From SIG480 sp045539475 (GTDB lineage Bacteria; Bacillota; Clostridia; Oscillospirales; JAAYXM01), in contig JAZQFJ010000061.1 of NCBI GenBank assembly GCA_045539475.1, forward strand, positions 1-28,133: a stretch of 28,133 nucleotides of DNA. The letters are read 5' to 3'. Position 1 is the stretch's first letter. Every line of letters begins with the position of its first letter. The position numbers were made by a program, and so were the translations under genes. The notes below the pieces were generated by a model. It saw only the letters and a program-made list of their open reading frames with translations, did no database searches and had not been told where the DNA came from. Shown piece by piece: positions 1 to 8,223 of this stretch.

Positions 1-13
1 GTTTGTAGAGCAT
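1..13 (-). CDS. Possible start of a leftward gene cut by the window edge
   Basis: Read leftward, a GGAGG Shine-Dalgarno (complement of 22-26) stands 8 bases before an ATG at 13-11, and the frame stays open to the edge (Met-Leu-Tyr-Lys). That spacing matches the confident genes of this window. Only four codons are visible, so the product is unknown. The start codon sits in one arm of the inverted repeat at 5-81. The alternative is that no gene starts here and the repeat is a terminator for a rightward gene beyond the edge. Confidence 0.3.
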
Positions 14-81
14 ATTCGAGTCCTCCGTTCATGGTTTCTCGTCAATTCCATTTTAACGGATTTCTTCCAAATATGCTCTAC
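5..81. repeat. Nested inverted repeat (12-bp outer arms, 6-bp inner arms)
   Basis: GTAGAGCATATT at 5-16 is the exact reverse complement of 70-81. Inside it, TCCGTT at 24-29 pairs exactly with AACGGA at 55-60. On the plus strand the outer arm is followed by a T-rich run (82-97), which suits a terminator or the 3' end of a structured RNA. On the minus strand the outer stem contains the possible ATG at 13-11 and the inner stem takes part of its GGAGG, which suits a translation-controlling leader. A short transposon-like element is a third reading. Confidence 0.6.
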
Positions 82-144
82 TTTTTTTAATTTTTTTCGT
101 AGGCCCTACTTGGTTACCCCAACTTTTATTATAGAGCCATAAAA

Positions 145-180
145 AACTCCCGCGGAGTGGATTTCCACCCCGCGGGAGTT
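145..180 (-). terminator. Rho-independent terminator of the GH95 gene
   Basis: A 16-pair stem with one A-C mismatch and an ATTT loop (161-164) lies 18 bases past the stop of the leftward glycosidase. Read leftward, the stem runs into TTTTTT, as expected for an intrinsic terminator. Confidence 0.9.
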
Positions 181-198
181 CTCAATTATACTTTAATC

Positions 199-2502
199 TC
201 ATTCCGCAATAAGATTAAGCTTTTCATTTTTATGCATACCAAATGTAAGTTTGTTTTCCTTTACAGTATATATGTTCTCTTTATCATCACGGAAATTATG
301 CGTTTTCTGAGTCTCGGGAAACTCAAGCGTTACATCTCCGTCAAAATCTGCGGTGATGTAGATGTCGCGTACTTCATAATTTTCCCACTTTACGTCAAGC
401 TCATATCCGCCGCGTGCGCGCAGTCCGCGGAATGAACCGTTATCCCATTTTTTAGGAAGAGCGGGGAGAAGTGAGATAAAGCCTTCGTGGCTCTGAATAA
501 GCATCTCGCAGACACCTGCAACATATCCCATATTAGCATCAAGCTGGAACACCTGATTGGATTTTGTGTAATGATCCATAAGATTCGGTGCGCAGGCACG
601 CGTGATAAAGCTTTGAACCATTTCATAAGCCTTGTTGCCGTTTCTGAGACGGGCGAATTGGCACGTCAGCCACGCAAGGCTCCAGCCGACGCTTGTAGCA
701 CCTTGTCCGTGTGCGTCAGTCCCTCCCGAAAGTCTGCGTGAAAGCGTAACCTCAATTGCTTTGTAAAGCTCGGGTGTTTCACGCGTTATCGCATTGTCGG
801 GAAAGAATGCAAACGTGTTTGAAAAATGTCTGTGACCTATTTCTGTTTCCTCGTAGTCTTCAATCCACTCGGCAAGCTGACCGTGACGCCCGACAAAAAG
901 CTTGGGGAGCTTTTCGAGCGCAGCCACAGCATCCTTTGTGTCTGAATTCTCAATGCCGAGAATTTCGGAAGCTTTTATGTACATCCGCAGAAGTCCGCCG
1001 ATGATGCTTGTGTCCATGGTGGAACTCATCGCGAGGAAGCAGGCGTATTTCTCTCCGTTTTCATCATTGACGAAATAACGGTTTTCAGGACTTGATGACG
1101 GCGCATAAACAAGCCGTCCCTTTTTGTCCTCAAACATCGTGTCGAGGAAGAAGAGTGAGCTTTCACGTATCATTTCATAGGCAGTATCGCGCAGGAATTC
1201 TTCGTCACGGGTAAAGAGCCAGTGCTCCCAAAGATGGAAGCAAAGCCATGAAAGGCCGTGCGGCCATATACCCCAGAGCCCGTCGGCGGGGGACGTGAAG
1301 CCGTAAATATCACTTAAATGATGCACGACGCTTCCTCGTGCATTGTAGACTGTTTTTGCCGTTTTCTTGCCGGACTCAAGCAAGAAGTTCTTCATATAAT
1401 CAAACAGCTGCATATGGCAGTCGGAAAGGTTTGCAACCTCTGCCGGCCAATAATTCATCTGCAGATTGATATTTGTGTGGTAATCCGAGCTCCACGGTGA
1501 CACATCCTTGTCAACCCACATTCCCTGAAGGTTTGCAGGAAGTGTTCCGGGGCGGCTTGAAGACGTGAGAAGATATCTTCCGAACTGCCATACCATCATA
1601 ACAAGTCCGCCGTCGTTGGGGCGGTTGCAGGTAAGCGCATGTATGCGCAGCGGCATAGAAACATCTTCCATCTCGAGAGCTTCCGGAACCTTTATATCCG
1701 CGCGCGACATCACAGACAGAAAATCCTTTTCGTGGTGGAGACGCAATGCGTTGTAATCCGTGTTTGAAGGGAAGATAACCGCATCTTCAAAGCTTTCACC
1801 GTGTCGGAATTCCGTAGCGATGTTTACAAGAACGGTAAATTCATTCGTGTCAGAAACGAAAAGACTTCCGTTTTTTGCGTTTACCGTGCCGTCTGTTATA
1901 ACGCGGATTTTAACGCAGAATTTGTGGTTGCCGCAGATTGTGCGAGCAATAATGCAAAGCTCATTTCCGTCAGCCTTTTTGGAAAGCGTGTGCTCGCGGT
2001 CATAACCAATTTCCGCATCAAGGGAATCCCCGTCACTTGTTACATGATAGACGATAACGTTGTCGGGGTATGATGAGAAGCATTCGCGGACGTAATGTGT
2101 TCCGCGATGCGTATATTCAACCTTTGCTATACCGCGCATAAGGTCGAGCTCGTGACGGTAGTCACGGCAATGGTCGTTTTCGTGAAGAGAAATTTTGAGC
2201 TGACCTGCCGTTTCATAAGAGCGGATTCTTGTGAAACAGTCAGAAAGGAGAGTGTTTGCAAGCTTGTCCGCTTCTGCGGGCTTTCCGTCACGGAAAAGCT
2301 GCTTTATAGTCTCAAGCTTTGCGGGCATTTCCGGATTTGCCTCACCTCCGGATTGTGATGACCAGACGGTTTCTTCATTTAAAATCATAACCTCCTCTGA
2401 AACGTCGCACATGAGCGTGCCGCCCATTCTGCCGTTTCCGACGGGCACGCTTTCGAGCCATTTTGTTGCAGGAGAGGTATCAAATAATCTGTATTCGCGC
2501 AT
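199..2502 (-). CDS. Glycoside hydrolase family 95 protein (alpha-L-fucosidase type)
   Basis: This 767-residue protein has the GH95 layout: an N-terminal beta domain opening with the VPVGNGRMGG stretch (residues 19-28), an (alpha/alpha)6 catalytic barrel, and a C-terminal beta domain. Family landmarks are the NINLQMNYWPAE segment (344-355), whose two Asn match the catalytic Asn pair of GH95, SSSPEN with Glu473 as likely general acid, and QLDANMG with Asp655. GH95 enzymes typically release terminal alpha-1,2-L-fucose from host glycans; some members act on galactosides. No signal peptide is visible, so it probably acts in the cytoplasm on imported oligosaccharides. An upstream in-frame GTG (2511) overlaps the AAGAGGTG ribosome binding site, so the ATG at 2502 is chosen. 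It is monocistronic with its own promoter and terminator. The family call is firm; the exact linkage specificity is inferred. Confidence 0.93.
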   Translation of the reverse strand: MREYRLFDTSPATKWLESVPVGNGRMGGTLMCDVSEEVMILNEETVWSSQSGGEANPEMPAKLETIKQLFRDGKPAEADKLANTLLSDCFTRIRSYETAGQLKISLHENDHCRDYRHELDLMRGIAKVEYTHRGTHYVRECFSSYPDNVIVYHVTSDGDSLDAEIGYDREHTLSKKADGNELCIIARTICGNHKFCVKIRVITDGTVNAKNGSLFVSDTNEFTVLVNIATEFRHGESFEDAVIFPSNTDYNALRLHHEKDFLSVMSRADIKVPEALEMEDVSMPLRIHALTCNRPNDGGLVMMVWQFGRYLLTSSSRPGTLPANLQGMWVDKDVSPWSSDYHTNINLQMNYWPAEVANLSDCHMQLFDYMKNFLLESGKKTAKTVYNARGSVVHHLSDIYGFTSPADGLWGIWPHGLSWLCFHLWEHWLFTRDEEFLRDTAYEMIRESSLFFLDTMFEDKKGRLVYAPSSSPENRYFVNDENGEKYACFLAMSSTMDTSIIGGLLRMYIKASEILGIENSDTKDAVAALEKLPKLFVGRHGQLAEWIEDYEETEIGHRHFSNTFAFFPDNAITRETPELYKAIEVTLSRRLSGGTDAHGQGATSVGWSLAWLTCQFARLRNGNKAYEMVQSFITRACAPNLMDHYTKSNQVFQLDANMGYVAGVCEMLIQSHEGFISLLPALPKKWDNGSFRGLRARGGYELDVKWENYEVRDIYITADFDGDVTLEFPETQKTHNFRDDKENIYTVKENKLTFGMHKNEKLNLIAE

Positions 2503-2531
2503 AGCTTTCACCTCTTAAAGTGTTTTTACTA

Positions 2532-2559
2532 ATTATATCATAGAAGCCTTTAAAGTCAA
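2532..2559 (-). promoter_or_regulatory. SigA-type promoter of the GH95 gene
   Basis: On the minus strand TTGACT (complement of 2554-2559) and TATAAT (complement of 2532-2537) are 16 bases apart, with a TGA extended -10 directly before TATAAT. The predicted transcript start is about 20 bases upstream of the ATG. Confidence 0.75.
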
Positions 2560-2673
2560 TGCACAATCACGGGTATTTTTTGACCTATTTTCACTTTGCG
2601 TGTCCTTTTTTTTAAAATCAGGAAACTTTTTTGAAAAAACTCCGTATAGTGCAATATAAAGGAGGCGTTTATT

Positions 2674-3246
2674 ATGGCTATAAAAATCTATATTGACCAG
2701 GGACATAACCCGCAGGGAGTGAATGCGGGGGCGGAAGGCTTCGGGCTCCGCGAGCAGGACATAACATACGATGTGGGAATATACCTGCGTGATATTCTGT
2801 CGCAGGACCCCCGTTTTGAAGCGCGCGTTTCCCGCCCGACTGAGGACACCACGCTCGGTACGACTAACGCGGAAAGCCTTGCCGCGCGGGTGAATGACGC
2901 AAACAGCTGGGGCGCAGATTATTTTCTCAGCATTCATGTGAATGCAAATACTAACCCTAATGTGAACGGAACTGAAATGTATATTTTCCGTTCGGGCGGT
3001 CAGGCGCAGGCGCTTGCGGAAAATCTTCTTGATTCAATAACGGAGCGTCTTGATACAAAGCGCAACGGAGTGTTTGTGCGTCCGTCGCTGTATGTTTTGC
3101 GAAGAACGCAGATGCCGGCAGTGCTTTTAGAGCTTGCGTATATAACAAATGAAGACGATGCCGAAAAGCTTGATGAGGACAGATATGAATTTGCAGATGC
3201 CATATATCGGGGGCTTCTTAATTATTTTGGATTTCAAAGTGCATAA
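2674..3246 (+). CDS. N-acetylmuramoyl-L-alanine amidase (Amidase_3), no signal peptide
   Basis: This zinc amidase would cleave the bond between N-acetylmuramic acid and L-alanine in peptidoglycan. At 190 residues it is essentially a bare Amidase_3 domain. The likely zinc ligands are His11 (DQGHN), Glu27 (GLREQD) and His88 (SIHVNA), and the catalytic Glu is Glu153 (LLELAYITN). There is no signal peptide, membrane anchor, SPOR or cell-wall-binding repeat. It may therefore be released on lysis, as the mother-cell amidase CwlC of Bacillus is, or leave by another route. GGAGG lies 9 bases before the ATG. The divergent GH95 gene is upstream; no convincing SigA promoter was found in the gap, which leaves room for an alternative sigma factor. 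The enzyme class is firm; the spore or lysis role is inference. Confidence 0.92.
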   Translation: MAIKIYIDQGHNPQGVNAGAEGFGLREQDITYDVGIYLRDILSQDPRFEARVSRPTEDTTLGTTNAESLAARVNDANSWGADYFLSIHVNANTNPNVNGTEMYIFRSGGQAQALAENLLDSITERLDTKRNGVFVRPSLYVLRRTQMPAVLLELAYITNEDDAEKLDEDRYEFADAIYRGLLNYFGFQSA

Positions 3247-3270
3247 TTTTGATATCTTGATATAAAACAC

Positions 3271-3299
3271 TGGAAATTTGAGTTTACATATGGTAAAAT
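3271..3299 (+). promoter_or_regulatory. Extended -10 promoter upstream of the unknown gene/ABC-F pair
   Basis: TGGAAA at 3271-3276 and TAAAAT at 3294-3299 are separated by 17 bases, and TGG immediately precedes the -10 (TGn motif). It lies 39 bases before the next start codon. Confidence 0.6.
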
Positions 3300-3337
3300 A
3301 TTCTTTATGAATGTAAAACTGTACGGAGGAAACAGCT

Positions 3338-4132
3338 ATGGCGACGGTTTTTGAAAATATAGGATTCAATATCGAAAATGAAGACGGTGCATACCGCCTT
3401 GCAGACTTTGTGCTCAATTCCGGAAGTATTCTTCCGGTTGAGAACGGTGCATATGCCGTATGGAGTGACAAAAGCGGTGCAGAGGTGTGGGAGAGGGTAG
3501 CGCTTGATCACAACACAAAGAGCGTAAGCCTTCTTAACATCGATCCGCATTTCAACGGAACAACGGTCTGGAATCTTGAGTTTTCACAGGAATTTTCAGC
3601 CGAGCGCGATGATATGCTTGACTGTAAGGCTTTTCTTAAAAATCCCGATAACGGAAAGGGAATTTGCGCGCGCGTTATGGGGCATCTCGCGGCACAGAAT
3701 CTCACGGCGGGAAATGAATATGATTTTCAGGTGTCTATGATTCCTCATTCAATTGCCTTTTTTGAAAGCGAAGAAAATATGCGGGGTGCGCTTTCTGATG
3801 AGAATACCGTAATCGGCGCGCTTACTCCGGTGGGGGTATATATGCGGATGATGCAGGTCGAGGGTGAAGAGTGCACAACGGATATTCTTATGACCCGTAT
3901 CGCCGCAGAGATAAAGCGCGGAGATGTCCGCTTTATGATAGCGGATAAAACTCCTGTAGGCGAATTTCTGCATCTCACGTTGAAAACGGATATGGGAGAC
4001 CTTGATATTGCGGTAAGCCAGAACCATTATGAAACGAAAAATCTGCCGAAGCTGTGCGAGGGTGGTATGGTTGCAGTAGTAAGCGGAATTATTTCGGCAA
4101 AGCTTATAAAGAGAGAAAAAACAAATGATTGA
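3338..4132 (+). CDS. Protein of unknown function (264 residues)
   Basis: I do not recognise this family. The product is soluble in appearance: no signal peptide, no convincing membrane helix, no zinc-finger cysteine pattern, no nucleotide-binding motif. It is acidic and rich in predicted beta strands, with a basic tail ending LIKREKTND. A GGAGG site stands 8 bases before the ATG. Its last 8 bases overlap the start of the ABC-F gene (shared ATGATTGA), so the two are probably co-transcribed and translationally coupled. This hints at a link to ribosome or translation stress but is not evidence of function. Codon use looks like that of the neighbours, so recent transfer is not suggested. The gene itself is very likely real, given its length, ribosome binding site, promoter and coupling. 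Confidence 0.88.
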   Translation: MATVFENIGFNIENEDGAYRLADFVLNSGSILPVENGAYAVWSDKSGAEVWERVALDHNTKSVSLLNIDPHFNGTTVWNLEFSQEFSAERDDMLDCKAFLKNPDNGKGICARVMGHLAAQNLTAGNEYDFQVSMIPHSIAFFESEENMRGALSDENTVIGALTPVGVYMRMMQVEGEECTTDILMTRIAAEIKRGDVRFMIADKTPVGEFLHLTLKTDMGDLDIAVSQNHYETKNLPKLCEGGMVAVVSGIISAKLIKREKTND

Positions 4133-6008
4133 TATTTCGGTTTCAAAACTGAATAAGTTTTACGGTGAGCACCACGTATTGCGTGATTTGTCATTCAATA
4201 TTGAGCAGGGGGAACGTGTCGGGCTTCTTGGCGATAACGGAAGCGGAAAAACAACGCTTTTTAAAATCCTGTCCGGTGAGCTTGATTATGATTCTGGAGA
4301 AATACTTATCCCGAAAGACCGACGTGTTGCCGTAGTATCCCAGATACCGGATTATCCTGCGGGAAGCACGGTAAATGATGTCCTGATGAGTGCTTTTTCG
4401 CGCCTTGATGAAATCTCCCGGGAAATGCGAAGTCTTGAAAAAATGATGGAAATATACTCCGATGCCGATGTTCTTGCACGTTATGATAAGCTGAGTGCGC
4501 GTTTTGAACATATGGGAGGTTACGATACCGAAACGGAAATTGCAAAAACCTGCAACGGTCTCGGCATCTCTCCGGATATGCGTGAGCGTGTGTTCGATAC
4601 GCTTTCCGGCGGCGAGAAGACGAGGATCGTCATTGCGTGTGCTCTTTTGCAGGATCCTGATATTCTGCTTCTCGATGAGCCTACAAACCATCTTGATATA
4701 GATGCCGTGGAATGGCTTGAAGGATATCTTCCGTCTTTTCGCGGAACGGTCTTTATAATTTCGCACGACAGATATTTTATAGATAAGTGTATCACCCGCG
4801 TGATCGAGCTGTCTGACGGCGTTGCGGAGTTTTACCCGGGAAATTACAGCTTTTACGTGCGTGAACGAGAGGCTCGCTATGAGGAACAGCTGAAAAGATA
4901 CAAGGCGGAGCAGGCGCAGATAGAGCGGCTTGAGTTTACGGCAGAGAGAATGCACGGCTGGGGAATGGGAAATAAAAAGCTTCAGGTAAGGGCATTTGCG
5001 ATTGAAAAGCGTATCGAGCGAATGAGAAAGACGGAAAAGCCGAAGGAAATCCACCGCAATATAACTGCCGGCTTTAGCTCTGTCGGGTTTTGGGGCGACA
5101 ATGTATTAAAGCTTTCCGATGTTGAAAAAGCTTATGATGATAAAATGCTTTTCAGCGATATAAGCCTAACTATGGAAAACGGAGACAGAATCGCGCTTGT
5201 CGGTGATAACGGAACGGGAAAAACAACGCTTCTTGATATCATTGCGAAAAATAATGCGCCTGACCGCGGAACAGTCACCTATAATCCGTCTGTGAAGGCG
5301 GCGATCTTGCCGCAGGTTATCCGCTTTGCCGATGAAAACAGAACAATTCTTGACACTATGCTTTATGATATCGGTGTTTCCACACAGACTGCAAGAAACC
5401 GCCTTGCGGCGTTTCAGTTTTTCGGCGATGAGGTGTTTGACTGTGTGCGCACATTATCCGGTGGAGAGCGAAGCCGTTTAAAGTTATGTGAGCTTATGGC
5501 GGCGGATATAAATTTGCTTCTGCTTGACGAGCCCACAAACCATCTTGACATCACATCGCGTGAGTGGATAGAAGAGGCTGTTGCCGATTTTGACGGCGCA
5601 CTGTTGTTTGTTTCTCACGACAGATTTTTTATAAGTAAGTTTGCCAACAGAATATGGGAGCTTCGCGATGGCGTGATTTATGACTTCAAAGGAACCTTTG
5701 ACGAGTACAGGCGTGAAAAACAATTACACGAGGAAGCTTCACAAAAACAAAAGGCTCCTGCAGTGAAAAGGGAAAAGAAGGAGAGTGCGCCTAAAGTAAA
5801 CAAGAAACTCAACGATAAAAAAATCCGCGAAACAGAACGCGAAATTTCGAAGCTTGAGGAGAGCATCGCTGAAAAAGAGCGGGAGATAGAAAAATCCTCA
5901 AGTGATTTTGAAGCGCTCAACCGTCTTTACGGAGAGATGGAAGCATTAAATGCAGAGCTTGAAGAAAAAATGGCATTGTGGGAAGCTTTGTATGAAGAAA
6001 GTGTTTAA
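4125..6008 (+). CDS. ABC-F family ATP-binding protein (translation factor type)
   Basis: This 627-residue protein has two ABC ATPase domains and no transmembrane segment. The first domain has Walker A GDNGSGKTT (36-44), signature LSGGEKTR (160-167) and Walker B LLLDEPTNHLD. The second repeats these at 360-368, 444-451 and about 465-475. A charged helical linker (about 245-305) joins them, and a Lys/Glu-rich coiled coil occupies about 560-620. ABC-F proteins bind the ribosomal E site and rescue or regulate stalled ribosomes; some give resistance to ribosome-targeting antibiotics. The layout with a C-terminal coiled coil resembles the Uup/YdiF type of housekeeping members more than dedicated resistance proteins, but the subfamily cannot be settled by eye. 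The start overlaps the upstream unknown gene by 8 bases. Confidence 0.95.
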   Translation: MIDISVSKLNKFYGEHHVLRDLSFNIEQGERVGLLGDNGSGKTTLFKILSGELDYDSGEILIPKDRRVAVVSQIPDYPAGSTVNDVLMSAFSRLDEISREMRSLEKMMEIYSDADVLARYDKLSARFEHMGGYDTETEIAKTCNGLGISPDMRERVFDTLSGGEKTRIVIACALLQDPDILLLDEPTNHLDIDAVEWLEGYLPSFRGTVFIISHDRYFIDKCITRVIELSDGVAEFYPGNYSFYVREREARYEEQLKRYKAEQAQIERLEFTAERMHGWGMGNKKLQVRAFAIEKRIERMRKTEKPKEIHRNITAGFSSVGFWGDNVLKLSDVEKAYDDKMLFSDISLTMENGDRIALVGDNGTGKTTLLDIIAKNNAPDRGTVTYNPSVKAAILPQVIRFADENRTILDTMLYDIGVSTQTARNRLAAFQFFGDEVFDCVRTLSGGERSRLKLCELMAADINLLLLDEPTNHLDITSREWIEEAVADFDGALLFVSHDRFFISKFANRIWELRDGVIYDFKGTFDEYRREKQLHEEASQKQKAPAVKREKKESAPKVNKKLNDKKIRETEREISKLEESIAEKEREIEKSSSDFEALNRLYGEMEALNAELEEKMALWEALYEESV

Positions 6009-6032
6009 ATTTTCCTTTATGTGTGTTATACT
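6004..6032 (+). promoter_or_regulatory. Extended -10 promoter of the prfA operon
   Basis: TATACT at 6027-6032 is preceded by TGT (extended -10); a weak TTTAAA -35 at 6004-6009 is 17 bases away and overlaps the stop codon of the ABC-F gene. A TATAAT at 6032-6037 is an alternative -10. The 17 bases at 6016-6032 are identical to those at 12100-12116 in front of hpf. Confidence 0.65.
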
Positions 6033-6077
6033 ATAATTTAAAGATAAAAACGTAAAGATAAAAATGTGAGGTACGAT

Positions 6078-7151
6078 ATGTTAGAAAAGCTTGCATTCCT
6101 TGAAGAAAAATTCAAGGAAATAGAAGAAAAACTTGCAGATCCGAATCTGTATAATGACCCCGCTGCTGCGGCAAAAATATCAAAGGAACAAAAGGAGCTC
6201 ACGCCTATTATCGAGTGTTACCGCACTTATCGTGCAACTGAGCAGGAAATGCGCGATCTTCGTGAAATGCTCGACGGAAAGCTTGAACCGGATTTCCGTG
6301 AAATGGCACAGGAAGAGTTTACGGCGACAAAGGAAAAGCTTGTCGAGCTTGAGCATGAGCTGAAAATCCTGCTTCTGCCGACCGACCCGAACGATGACAA
6401 AAATGTTATCGTTGAAATCCGCGGAGGAGCGGGCGGTGAGGAGGCTGCTCTCTTCGCTCATTCGCTTTACCGGATGTATTCGATGTACGCAGAGGCACGT
6501 CGCTGGAGCATTGATGTTGTCTCAATAAACGAAACGGAGCTTGGAGGAATTAAGGAAATCAGCTTTGTTATTGAAGGTGCAGGCGCGTATTCAAGGCTTA
6601 AGTTTGAAAGCGGTGTTCACCGTGTTCAGCGTGTTCCGGACACAGAGTCCTCGGGGCGTATCCATACATCAACTGTTACCGTCGCCGTTCTTCCGGAAGC
6701 GGAAGAGGTTGAGGTTGAGCTTAATATGTCTGATGTCGATGTCGATACCTTCCGTGCATCCGGTGCCGGAGGCCAGCACGTCAACAAAACCGAGTCTGCT
6801 ATCCGCCTTACGCACAGACCTACCGGAATTGTTGTTGAGTGTCAGGATGAGCGCAGTCAGCATAAGAATAAAGACCGTGCGATAAAAATTCTTCGTTCAA
6901 AGCTTTATGATATCCAGATGCAGGAGCAGGCGTCCCAGATTGCCGCTGAGAGAAAAAGTCAGGTTGGTACGGGTGACCGGAGTGAGCGTATACGTACCTA
7001 TAACTATCCGCAGGGAAGAGTTACCGACCACCGCATATCCCTCACTCTCTATAAGCTTGAGCAATTCCTTAACGGTGATCTTGACGAAATGATTGATGCA
7101 ATTATCACTGCCGACCAGGCAGAAAAGCTCAAAGCATCCGAAAATGATTAA
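6078..7151 (+). CDS. prfA: Peptide chain release factor 1
   Basis: RF1 reads UAA and UAG stop codons in the ribosomal A site and triggers peptide release. The 357-residue product has the GGAGGEEA segment (116-123), the class I release factor signature GAGGQHVNKTESAIR with the catalytic GGQ at 231-233, and a C-terminal ERIRTYNYPQGR motif typical of RF1. The stop-codon recognition tripeptide is Pro187-Asp188-Thr189; it fits the RF1 PxT pattern, with Asp where PAT or PVT is common, and rules out RF2 (SPF). A GTG at 6066 lies before the TGAGGT ribosome binding site, so the ATG at 6078 is chosen. It is the first gene of a six-gene operon; the methyltransferase gene prmC, often next to prfA, is absent here. 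Confidence 0.97.
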   Translation: MLEKLAFLEEKFKEIEEKLADPNLYNDPAAAAKISKEQKELTPIIECYRTYRATEQEMRDLREMLDGKLEPDFREMAQEEFTATKEKLVELEHELKILLLPTDPNDDKNVIVEIRGGAGGEEAALFAHSLYRMYSMYAEARRWSIDVVSINETELGGIKEISFVIEGAGAYSRLKFESGVHRVQRVPDTESSGRIHTSTVTVAVLPEAEEVEVELNMSDVDVDTFRASGAGGQHVNKTESAIRLTHRPTGIVVECQDERSQHKNKDRAIKILRSKLYDIQMQEQASQIAAERKSQVGTGDRSERIRTYNYPQGRVTDHRISLTLYKLEQFLNGDLDEMIDAIITADQAEKLKASEND

Positions 7152-7166
7152 GGGAAGTTTTGCGGT

Positions 7167-8213
7167 ATGACTACACAGCTTGTAAAAGTGCGCGGACTTA
7201 TGGAAAACTTCGACGATTTTGTCCGTGCGGGAAATCTGCTTAAAAACGGCGAGGTTGTTGCGATTCCGACAGAAACGGTTTACGGTCTTGCGGCAAGCGC
7301 GTTCTCTCCCGATGCCGTTGAGAAAATATTCAAGGCAAAGGGAAGACCCCAGGATAACCCGCTTATCGTCCATATTTCAGATTTTGATGACCTTGCAAAA
7401 ATCACTGAGGAGGTTCCGGAATCGGCTGTCAAGTTGGCAGAGAATTTCTGGCCGGGACCGCTTACGATGATTTTGAAGAAAAATGATAAAATCCCGCTTG
7501 AGGTTACGGCGGGGCTTTCTACGGTTGCCGTGCGTTTTCCGTCGCACAAGTATGCCCGCGCGGTTATTGAAGCGGCGGGGGTACCGCTTGCGGCACCTTC
7601 GGCAAACCTTTCGGGAAAGCCGAGTCCCACAAGTGCACAGCATGTTATGCGTGATCTTGCAGGGAAAATACCGATGATAATCGACGGCGGTGAGTGTGAG
7701 GTTGGTCTTGAATCTACTGTTATTGACCTTACGGGAGAAAAGCCGATGCTTCTTCGCCCCGGAGCAGTAACTCTTTCCGAGCTTTGCCGCGTACTCGGCG
7801 ATGTATCAGTTAATCCCAAAATTTCCGAAGAGGTAGATGACGGTGAGAAGGTTGCATCTCCGGGAATGAAATATAAGCACTACTCTCCTGAGGCTCCGGT
7901 TGTTATAATAGACGGTGAAGAAGATGCTTTTCTCAGATATGTTATGGCAAATTCAGAAGGAAAAAAAGCAGCGGTTCTTTGTTTTGATGAAGAAAAGGCA
8001 CTGTTTTCCGATACCGGCATAAACGCGGTTTCGTACGGCAGCAAAAATGATCCGTCATCTCTTGCTCACGGTCTTTTTTCGGCTTTGAGGACTCTTGATG
8101 AGATGTCTCTTGATATAATTTATGCGAGGGAACCGGAACTGAGTGACGGAATGGAATTGGCAGTTGTAAATCGGCTTGGCCGTGCTGCTGCATTCAACCG
8201 TATATCTGTATGA
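7167..8213 (+). CDS. tsaC: L-threonylcarbamoyladenylate synthase, Sua5 type
   Basis: This enzyme makes threonylcarbamoyl-AMP from threonine, bicarbonate and ATP, the first step of the t6A37 modification of ANN-decoding tRNAs. The 348-residue length indicates the long Sua5 form. The YrdC domain occupies about residues 15-200, with IPTETVYGLA (33-42), KGRPQDNPLIVHI (58-70) and SANLSGKPSPT, followed by a linker with SPGMKYKHYSPEAP and a C-terminal Sua5 domain to the end. It starts 15 bases after prfA, with an AAGGGAAG site, and its stop codon lies within the ribosome binding site of coaE. The prfA-sua5 association is common in Firmicutes and supports a translation-fidelity operon. Confidence 0.96.
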   Translation: MTTQLVKVRGLMENFDDFVRAGNLLKNGEVVAIPTETVYGLAASAFSPDAVEKIFKAKGRPQDNPLIVHISDFDDLAKITEEVPESAVKLAENFWPGPLTMILKKNDKIPLEVTAGLSTVAVRFPSHKYARAVIEAAGVPLAAPSANLSGKPSPTSAQHVMRDLAGKIPMIIDGGECEVGLESTVIDLTGEKPMLLRPGAVTLSELCRVLGDVSVNPKISEEVDDGEKVASPGMKYKHYSPEAPVVIIDGEEDAFLRYVMANSEGKKAAVLCFDEEKALFSDTGINAVSYGSKNDPSSLAHGLFSALRTLDEMSLDIIYAREPELSDGMELAVVNRLGRAAAFNRISV

Positions 8214-8223
8214 GGTGAATTTA

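Noticed and set aside
40..45. Minus-strand TTGACG as a -35 box for the left-edge gene
   Set aside because: No -10-like sequence at 16-18 bases; the corresponding region is the ribosome binding site itself.
2630..2670. SigA promoter of the amidase gene (TTGAAA with TATAAA at 18 bases)
   Set aside because: The -10 would directly touch the GGAGG site, so the transcript would start after it; TATAGT at 2645 lacks a -35.
3247..3267. ATATC-TT-GATAT inverted repeat after the amidase gene
   Set aside because: Five A-T-rich pairs and no T tract; not a credible terminator.
4191..5054. 287-residue open frame on the minus strand
   Set aside because: Opposite strand of the ABC-F gene; no ribosome binding site or recognisable protein features.
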